A model generated the notes under the pieces. The model worked only from the letters and a program-made list of their open reading frames with translations, did no database searches and had not been told where the DNA came from. The position numbers were made by a program, and so were the translations under genes. This document shows positions 23,199-29,341 of a DNA stretch of 29,341 nt, piece after piece. Within the stretch, counting starts at the first letter, position 1. Each line of letters opens with the position of its first letter. This DNA is from Thauera sp. UBA6194 (GTDB lineage: Bacteria; Pseudomonadota; Gammaproteobacteria; Burkholderiales; Rhodocyclaceae), in the NCBI GenBank assembly GCA_002422685.1, contig DITC01000036.1, positions 1-29,341 on the forward strand, in the 5' to 3' direction.

Positions 23199-26100
23199 TC
23201 AGGCCGGGGGCGGGGGCTCGGCGCGTTTCGGCGCGGGCCGGCATGCGTCGCGCCATCGGTCGAGCAGGGTGTGGGCGTGCTGTGCCGCGGACTGCATCGC
23301 GGTCGCCTTCACGTGGCCAAAGCCGCGAATGTGCTCGGGCAGACGTGCCAGCTCGAGCGCCAGCGGCAGGCGGTCGTGGCTCAGGGTTTCGAGCAGCTCG
23401 GCGACGATGGATTCGTATTCGACGATCAGCGCGCGTTCGGCGCGACGCTCGGTCGTGTGCCCGAAGGGGTCCCAGCGCGTTCCGCGCAGGCGCTTGAGCC
23501 GCGCGAGCAGGCGGAACAGGCGCAGCATGCCGGGGCCGAAGCTGCGTTTGCCGATGTGCCCGGTGTTGGGGTCCGGGCGCGCCAGCAGCGGCGCGGCGAG
23601 ATGGAAGCGCACCGTGTAGTCGCCCTCGAAGCTCGCCGCGACCTTGGCCCAGAAACCGGGGTCGGCGTACAGGCGGGCGACCTCGTATTCGTCCTTGTAG
23701 GCGAGCAGCTTGAAGTAGTTGTGCGCCACGGCTGCGGCCAGTCGGGTGCTGCCGGCGCCGACGCGCTGCGCTTCGATGTCACGCACGCGTTCGACCAGCC
23801 GACGATAACGTGCGGCGTAGCCGGCGTCCTGGTAGGCGGTGAGCTCCTCGCTGCGGCGCGCGACGATCTCGTCGAGCGTCGGCGGCTGGCTCGTCTGCGC
23901 CGCGGCGGGCAGGGCGTGACGCTCGACCGCGGCCTGCTCGTGGGCGGCACGCCGGCCCCACAGGAAGGCGCGGCGGTTCATCTCGACCGCAACGCCGTTG
24001 AGCGCGATCGCCTGCATCAGCGCGTCCTCCGACACCGGCACCATGCCCTGTTGCCAGGCAAAGCCGAGCAGAAACAGATTGGAGGCGATGCCGTCGCCCA
24101 GCAGCCGGGTCGCCAGCGTCTGGGCGTCGACGAAGCGCAGCGCGCCGCGCTCGGCTGGCAGCGCGTCGTCGTGCCTGCGCGCCTCCTGCCCGAGCGCGCT
24201 GCCGATCGCCGCCTGCATGCGTGCCTGTGGGAACTGCCAGTCAGGGTTGCGGGCGAACTCGGCGGTCGGCGTCTCGGCCAGGTTGACTACCGCGCGCGTG
24301 CGCCCGGCGGCCATCTTGGCCAGGGCCTCGACGCTGGCGCTGACGATGAGGTCGCCGCCGATCACCGCGTCGGCCTCGCCGGCGGCAATGCGCACCGCGT
24401 GCAGGTCGTCGGGGCGGTCGGCGATGCGGATGTGGCTGTACACCGAGCCGCCTTTCTGCGCGAGGCCGGTCATGTCGAGCACGGTAACGCCCTTGCCGTC
24501 GAGGTGGGCGGCCATGCCGATCAAAGCGCCGATGGTGATCACCCCGGTGCCGCCGACGCCGGTGACCAGGATGCCGTAAGGGCGGGTGGTGGCGGGCAGC
24601 GTGGGCGCGGGCGGGATGCCGAAGTGCGCGTCGTCGGCGGCCAGCGCCGTGCCCTTGCGCAGCTGCCCGCCTTCGAGGGTGATGAAGCTCGGGCAGAAGC
24701 CCTTGAGGCAGGAGTAATCCTTGTTGCACGAGGACTGGTCGATCTGGCGCTTGCGGCCGAACTCGGTCTCGACCGGAACGATCGACATGCAGTTCGACTG
24801 CACGCCGCAGTCGCCGCAGCCCTCGCACACCGCCTCGTTGATGAACACGCGCCGCGCCGGATCGGGGAAGGTGCCGCGCTTTCTGCGCCGGCGCTTCTCG
24901 GCGGCGCAGGTCTGGTCGTAGATCAGCGCGGTGACGCCGCCCGATTCGCGCAGCTCGCGCTGGATGGCGTCGAGCTCGTCGCGGTGGCGGATCGGCACGT
25001 GCGGGATGTCGGCGGGACCGTAGGCACGCTCGGTGCCGTCGGTGACGACGACGATGTTGTGCACGCCCTCGGCCTGCAGCTGGCGAACGATGATCGGCAC
25101 GTCGAGCGGGCCGTCGTGGGGCTGGCCGCCGGTCATCGCCACCGCGTCGTTGTAGAGGATCTTGTAGGTGATGTTCACTTTGGCCGCCACCGCCTGGCGG
25201 ATCGCCATCAGCCCGGAGTGGAAGTAGGTGCCGTCGCCGAGGTTGGCGAAGATGTGCTTCTCGCGCGTGAACGGCGCCTGGCCGACCCAGGGCACCCCTT
25301 CGCCGCCCATGTGGCTGAAGGTGGCGGTGCGCCGCTCGGGCATCCAGGTGACCATGTAGTGGCAGCCGATGCCGGCCAGCGCGCGGCTGCCTTCGGGTAC
25401 GTGGGTGGAGGTGTTGTGCGGGCAGCCCGAGCAGAAGGTGGGCACGCGGTCGGCGCTGAAGCTGCGCTGCGCGAGCGCGGCCTCCTTGGCTTCGAGGAAG
25501 GCCAGCCGGGCGTGGATGCGCTCGGAGGTGAAGAAGCGATCGACGCGCGCCGCGATCACGCGCGCGATCATCGCCGGGGTGAGCTCGCCGGCGGCGGGCA
25601 GCAGCCAGTCGCCGTGGTCAATGGTGCCTTCGGCGCGTTCGATGCGCGCCCATTCGCCCTTCTCGTCGAACTTGCCGATCACGCGCGGGCGCACGTCCCG
25701 GCCCTGCGTGTCCCTCCAGTTGTAGAGCTCTTCCTTCAACTGGTACTCGAGCAGCTGGCGCTTTTCCTCCACCACCAGGATCTCGTCCAGCCCCTCGGCG
25801 AAGTGGCGCACGCCGTCGGCTTCGAGCGGCCACACCATGCCGACCTTGTACAGGCGGATGCCGATCTCGGCGGCCAGCGCGTCGTCGATGCCGAGGTCGT
25901 CGAAGGCCTGGCGCACGTCGAGATAGCTCTTGCCGCTGGTGATGATGCCCAGGCGCGGCGCGGGCGAGTCGATGACGATGTGGTTGAGGCGGTTGGCGCG
26001 TGCGTAGGCGAGCGCGGCGTAGAGCTTGTAGTGCAGCAGGCGCTTTTCCTGCACCAGCGGCGGATCGGGCCAACGGATGTTGAGGCCGTCCGCAGGCAGC

Positions 26101-26804
26101 GCGAAGTCGGTGGGGATGACGACCTGCACGCGTGCCGGGTCGATGTCCACCGAGGCCGAGGTCTCCACCGTGTCGGCGAGCGCCTTGAACGCCACCCAGC
26201 AGCCCGAATAGCGCGACAGCGCAAAGCCATGCACGCCGAAGTCGATGTAGTCCTGCACGCCCGCGGGCGCGAGAACCGGCATCATCATCGACTTGAAGAA
26301 GTGATCGGTCTGATGGGGAAGGGTGGACGACTTGGCAGCGTGATCGTCGCCGGCCACCACCAGCACGCCGCCGTACCGCGCGCTGCCGGCGGCGTTGGCG
26401 TGGCGGAACACGTCGCCGCAGCGGTCCACGCCCGGGCCCTTGCCGTACCACATGGCGAACACGCCCTGGTAGTCGGCCTGCGGGCTCAGATCGACCTGCT
26501 GCGAGCCCCACACCGCGGTCGCGGCGAGGTCTTCGTTGACGCCGGGCTGGAACACGATGTGGCGCGACTGCAGGTGCGGCCTGGCCTTCCACAGCGTCTG
26601 GTCGAGCCCGCCGAGCGGCGAGCCACGGTAACCGGACACGAAGCCCGCGGTGTTGAGGCCGGCGGCTTCGTCACGCGCCTTCTGGATCAGCAGCAGCCTG
26701 ACCAGCGCCTGATAGCCGGTGAGATAGACGCGCCCGGCGCTCAGCGTATAGCTGTCGTCCAGGCTCGGGCTGCGGCCGCTCGTGCTTGTGTCGGGGGCTG
26801 CCAT
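23199..26804 (-). CDS. Fused indolepyruvate ferredoxin oxidoreductase (IorAB-type)
   Basis: A 1201-residue thiamine-diphosphate enzyme that oxidatively decarboxylates aryl-pyruvates to arylacetyl-CoA and reduces ferredoxin. In order: a pyrimidine-binding alpha part from residue 20; FCSGCPHNTSTHVPEG near 458; the TPP motif GDGTYFHSG ending at YNDAVAMTGGQ near 521-560; a Cys-rich Fe-S region starting CEGCGDCG at about 660; a gamma-type domain with GVGGTGVITIGALIG near 750; and a C-terminal DUF6537-like region. The single-chain length of about 1200 fits the fused family known from proteobacteria, not the two-subunit archaeal form. ATG 26804 is chosen because AGGAGGAG lies 6 bp upstream; the in-frame ATG 26858 is less likely. 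It lies 155 bp downstream of a lactate-dehydrogenase-like gene on the same strand. Alternative substrates are other 2-oxoacids. Confidence 0.9.
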   Translation of the reverse strand: MAAPDTSTSGRSPSLDDSYTLSAGRVYLTGYQALVRLLLIQKARDEAAGLNTAGFVSGYRGSPLGGLDQTLWKARPHLQSRHIVFQPGVNEDLAATAVWGSQQVDLSPQADYQGVFAMWYGKGPGVDRCGDVFRHANAAGSARYGGVLVVAGDDHAAKSSTLPHQTDHFFKSMMMPVLAPAGVQDYIDFGVHGFALSRYSGCWVAFKALADTVETSASVDIDPARVQVVIPTDFALPADGLNIRWPDPPLVQEKRLLHYKLYAALAYARANRLNHIVIDSPAPRLGIITSGKSYLDVRQAFDDLGIDDALAAEIGIRLYKVGMVWPLEADGVRHFAEGLDEILVVEEKRQLLEYQLKEELYNWRDTQGRDVRPRVIGKFDEKGEWARIERAEGTIDHGDWLLPAAGELTPAMIARVIAARVDRFFTSERIHARLAFLEAKEAALAQRSFSADRVPTFCSGCPHNTSTHVPEGSRALAGIGCHYMVTWMPERRTATFSHMGGEGVPWVGQAPFTREKHIFANLGDGTYFHSGLMAIRQAVAAKVNITYKILYNDAVAMTGGQPHDGPLDVPIIVRQLQAEGVHNIVVVTDGTERAYGPADIPHVPIRHRDELDAIQRELRESGGVTALIYDQTCAAEKRRRRKRGTFPDPARRVFINEAVCEGCGDCGVQSNCMSIVPVETEFGRKRQIDQSSCNKDYSCLKGFCPSFITLEGGQLRKGTALAADDAHFGIPPAPTLPATTRPYGILVTGVGGTGVITIGALIGMAAHLDGKGVTVLDMTGLAQKGGSVYSHIRIADRPDDLHAVRIAAGEADAVIGGDLIVSASVEALAKMAAGRTRAVVNLAETPTAEFARNPDWQFPQARMQAAIGSALGQEARRHDDALPAERGALRFVDAQTLATRLLGDGIASNLFLLGFAWQQGMVPVSEDALMQAIALNGVAVEMNRRAFLWGRRAAHEQAAVERHALPAAAQTSQPPTLDEIVARRSEELTAYQDAGYAARYRRLVERVRDIEAQRVGAGSTRLAAAVAHNYFKLLAYKDEYEVARLYADPGFWAKVAASFEGDYTVRFHLAAPLLARPDPNTGHIGKRSFGPGMLRLFRLLARLKRLRGTRWDPFGHTTERRAERALIVEYESIVAELLETLSHDRLPLALELARLPEHIRGFGHVKATAMQSAAQHAHTLLDRWRDACRPAPKRAEPPPPA

Positions 26805-26959
26805 GCGTGTCTCCTCCTGTGCGGGACCGCGGCGCAGGGTGTCGCGCGCTCCTGCCACCCATGCCTTGTGGGCCGGGCGGCGGGGATGTCCGAATGCAGA
26901 CTAGACGCGCAGGGCGGAGGACTCAATCAATGAATACCCTGAAGCGCCCGCCTCGGCGC

Positions 26960-28363
26960 CTACAGCCCCGGGACCACCTTGCCGGGGTTGAGCAGGTTGT
27001 GCGGGTCGAGCGCGAGCTTGATCGCACGCATGAAATCGACCGCCTCGCCATGTTCCTGCACCAGGAAGCCCTGCTTGCCGATGCCGATGCCGTGCTCACC
27101 GGTGCAGGTCCCGCCCACGGCGAGCGCGCGCTCCACGATGCGACGGTTCAGCGCACCGGCTCTCTCGACTTCGTCCGTATCGGCCGGATCGACGAGGATG
27201 ATGGCGTGGAAGTTGCCGTCGCCCACATGGCCGACGATCGGCGCGATCAGGCCGCTGGCTTCGATGTCGTCCTGCGTTGCGCTCACGCATTCGGCCAGGG
27301 TCGAGATCGGCACGCACACGTCGGTGGTGATGGCGCGGCTGTTGGGGCGCAGGTTCAGGCTGGCGAAATACGCGTCGTGGCGCGCGGCCCACAGCCGGCT
27401 GCGGTCTTCGGGGCGGTCGGCCCACTCGAAATCGAGGCCGCCGTGCTCGCTCGCGAGTTCCTGTACGGTGTGAGCCTGTTCGTCCACGCCGGCGGGGCTG
27501 CCGTGGAACTCGAAGAACAGCATCGGCGCCTCGCGCAGCGTGGTCTTGCTGAAGCGGTTGATCGCGCGCACGCCGAGTTCATTGACCAGCTCGATGCGCG
27601 CCACCGGCACGCCGAGCTGGATGGTCTGGATCACGGTGTTGACCGCCGACACCACGTCGGGAAAGGCGCACACCGCGGCCGAAGTCGCCTCCGGCAGCGG
27701 GTGTAGCCGGACGGTGAGCTCGGTGATCACGCCCAGGGTGCCTTCCGAGCCGACGAGCAGCCGGGTCAGGTCGTAGCCGGCGGACGACTTGCGCGCCCGG
27801 CCACCGGTGCGGATCACGCGCCCGTCGGCCATCACTGCGGTGAGTCCGAGCACGTTCTCGCGCATCGTCCCGTAGCGCACCGCGTTCGTGCCCGACGCGC
27901 GCGTCGCCGCCATGCCGCCGAGCGAGGCGTCTGCGCCGGGATCGATCGGAAAGAACAACCCGGTGCCGTGCAGCTCGGCGTTGAGCTGCTTGCGTGTCAC
28001 GCCGGCCTGCACCACCACCAGCATGTCCTCGGCGCGGATGTCGAGCACCTTGTTCATCTCGCTGCAGTCGATGCACACGCCGCCGCGCGTGGCCAGGATG
28101 TGGCCTTCGAGCGAGCTGCCGACGCCGAAGGGGATCAGCGGGACGTCGAATTCGCCGCAGGCGCGCACGACTTCGGCGACCTCGTCCGTGGAATGCACGA
28201 ACACCACCGCGTCGGGGGCAGCGTCGGGAAAGTGCGATTCGTCGTGGCCGTGGTGTGCGCGAATGCTCTCGGCGCGGCTCAGGCGCATGCCGAAGCGCGC
28301 CTCCAGGCGTTGCGCGAGCGCTTCCGGGAAGGGGCGGCGGAGGGCTTGTTCGGATGGCTTCAT
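26960..28363 (-). CDS. FAD-linked 2-hydroxyacid dehydrogenase (D-lactate dehydrogenase/GlcD type)
   Basis: A 467-residue flavoprotein of the VAO/PCMH family. The FAD-binding part has PFGVGSSLEGH near residue 75, DPGADASLGGMAAT near 140 and LVGSEGTLGVITELTVRLHP near 205. The C-terminal cap has HVGDGNFH near 380, TGEHGIGIGKQGF near 424 and IKLALDPHNLLNPGK at the end; these His residues bind the hydroxyacid and metal in relatives. It would oxidise a D-2-hydroxyacid to a 2-oxoacid and pass electrons to a quinone or cytochrome. The ribosome site GGAG is 8 bp before ATG 28363. It is upstream of, and in the same direction as, the indolepyruvate oxidoreductase gene, so it may supply that enzyme's 2-oxoacid substrate (inference). 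Confidence 0.85.
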   Translation of the reverse strand: MKPSEQALRRPFPEALAQRLEARFGMRLSRAESIRAHHGHDESHFPDAAPDAVVFVHSTDEVAEVVRACGEFDVPLIPFGVGSSLEGHILATRGGVCIDCSEMNKVLDIRAEDMLVVVQAGVTRKQLNAELHGTGLFFPIDPGADASLGGMAATRASGTNAVRYGTMRENVLGLTAVMADGRVIRTGGRARKSSAGYDLTRLLVGSEGTLGVITELTVRLHPLPEATSAAVCAFPDVVSAVNTVIQTIQLGVPVARIELVNELGVRAINRFSKTTLREAPMLFFEFHGSPAGVDEQAHTVQELASEHGGLDFEWADRPEDRSRLWAARHDAYFASLNLRPNSRAITTDVCVPISTLAECVSATQDDIEASGLIAPIVGHVGDGNFHAIILVDPADTDEVERAGALNRRIVERALAVGGTCTGEHGIGIGKQGFLVQEHGEAVDFMRAIKLALDPHNLLNPGKVVPGL

Positions 28364-28492
28364 GTCTCGTGCTCCGATGGATCGAAAGCTCGCGATTATC
28401 GCCGACGCATGCCGTGCGGGCCGTGCGCCGTGTGGCCCCGGGCGGCGAAACTGGCCGTGCTGGCGCCTCGAGCAAAAAATTCACGAAACTAT

Positions 28493-28521
28493 TTGACAGG
28501 CTCAGGAGAGAGCTCTATAGT
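28493..28521 (+). promoter_or_regulatory. Strong sigma70 promoter of the tRNA-tuf operon
   Basis: A perfect -35 TTGACA (28493-28498) and TATAGT (28516-28521) are 17 bp apart, just upstream of tRNA-Tyr. The discriminator after the -10 is GC-rich (GCGGGGC), as in stringently controlled stable-RNA promoters. Confidence 0.9.
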
Positions 28522-28537
28522 GCGGGGCTTCCCGGAT

Positions 28538-28622
28538 GGAGGGATACCCAAGCGGTCAACGGGATCAGACTGTAAATCTGACGGCTCAGCCTTCGAAGGT
28601 TCGAATCCTTCTCCCTCCACCA
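28538..28622 (+). tRNA. tyrT: tRNA-Tyr (anticodon GTA)
   Basis: An 85-nt class II tRNA. The acceptor stem GGAGGGA pairs with TCCCTCC, followed by discriminator A and an encoded CCA at 28620-28622. The anticodon loop contains GTA at 28572-28574, and the T arm GGTTCGAATCC is intact. The long variable arm fits tyrosine. It is the first gene of the tRNA-tuf operon. Confidence 0.95.
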
Positions 28623-28727
28623 AGTTTCAGCCGCGCCGCAGCTTGATGCGGACGGCGTAGCGGATGCAGTGAATCGGCTGCGAGTGTTGTGCAAGCGGTG
28701 TGCAGTCGAACGCAGTTGCAAGCGTGT

Positions 28728-28801
28728 GCGGGTGTAGCTCAATGGTAGAGCAGAAGCCTTCCAAGCTTATGACGAGGGTTCGATTCCCTTCACCCGCTCC
28801 A
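28728..28801 (+). tRNA. glyT: tRNA-Gly (anticodon TCC)
   Basis: A 74-nt tRNA. The acceptor GCGGGTG pairs with CACCCGC, followed by discriminator T and an encoded CCA. Anticodon TCC is at 28760-28762, and the T arm GGTTCGATTCC is present. It is the second gene in the tRNA cluster. Confidence 0.95.
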
Positions 28802-28828
28802 GTAGTGCTGCGTTTGCAAAGTTTCGGC

Positions 28829-28903
<75 letters not shown>

Positions 28904-28924
28904 CTCATTTTCTGCCTGGCCTGG

Positions 28925-28961
28925 GCGGCGGCCCACGTACGTGGCCGCCGCGCCGGTTTTT
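28925..28961 (+). terminator. GC-rich hairpin plus T run in the thrT-tuf gap
   Basis: Bases 28925-28938 and 28939-28951 are reverse complements apart from one bulged C, forming a long stem around ACGTACGT. Five T residues follow at 28957-28961 after a 5-nt gap. It may be a partial terminator, a processing site or an mRNA-stabilising structure between the tRNAs and tuf. Confidence 0.45.
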
Positions 28962-28987
28962 CTGGTTCTGATTTTAAGGATAGCGAT

Positions 28988-29341
<354 letters not shown>

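Noticed and set aside
22860..26933. A 1357-codon open frame on the plus strand
   Set aside because: It is antisense to the indolepyruvate oxidoreductase gene, shows no family motif, and is a high-GC shadow frame with His/Arg/Gly/Ala-rich low-complexity composition.

Overview
The window looks like a piece of chromosome from a high-GC betaproteobacterium of the Thauera/Azoarcus/Aromatoleum type (Rhodocyclales). This is inferred from the protein families and no taxonomic search was run. Supporting signs are a PhaM-like polyhydroxyalkanoate granule protein, a fused isobutyryl-CoA mutase, a fused indolepyruvate ferredoxin oxidoreductase, a Liv-type importer sitting beside acyl/aryl-CoA ligases, and a tRNA-Tyr/tRNA-Gly/tRNA-Thr/tuf operon. 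No integrase, complete insertion sequence, phage gene or CRISPR array is visible. Coding density is high and no gene-free stretch exceeds 300 bases; the longest is the 267-bp divergent region at 20626-20892.

Layout. (1) 1-1422: the 3' end of icmF, its terminator, a perfect 27-bp inverted repeat that resembles a REP/RAYT-type palindrome, and a DUF2721 membrane protein. (2) 1516-3771, minus strand: a MotA/TolQ/ExbB-like channel protein followed by a MotB/OmpA-like partner. (3) 3942-7307, plus strand: an outer-membrane porin-like protein, a small PstS-like periplasmic protein and a membrane HAMP-PAS-GGDEF diguanylate cyclase, tightly packed and probably one sensing unit. (4) 7506-17188, plus strand: an acyl-CoA synthetase, a full branched-chain-amino-acid-type ABC importer (ATPase, two permeases, binding protein, second ATPase), a PaaK-like ligase homologue with an altered P-loop, and an alpha-methylacyl-CoA racemase-like CaiB/BaiF enzyme. 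This reads as an import-activate-isomerise module for a carboxylic acid of unknown identity. (5) 17240-21522: a PhaM-like protein, then a hybrid histidine kinase with a co-translated ABC-type periplasmic binding protein, diverging from a NarL/LuxR response regulator. (6) 21548-23110, minus: an orphan ParA-type ATPase and a membrane-anchored SAM methyltransferase. (7) 23199-28363, minus: a fused indolepyruvate ferredoxin oxidoreductase preceded by a D-lactate-dehydrogenase-like flavoprotein. Together these could convert aryl-lactates to arylacetyl-CoA. (8) 28493-29341, plus: a strong sigma70 promoter, three tRNAs and the start of tuf, cut by the window end.

A recurring theme is CoA-thioester metabolism: butyryl/isobutyryl-CoA isomerisation, acid uptake and activation, 2-methylacyl-CoA epimerisation, oxidative decarboxylation of aryl-pyruvates, and a PHA storage protein. 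Several trans-envelope sensing units (region 3, and the kinase pair in region 5) are interspersed. I found no clearly new defence or mobile system. The best candidates for undescribed biology are the acid import/activation module with its unusual PaaK homologue, the porin/binding-protein/cyclase unit, and the orphan ParA.
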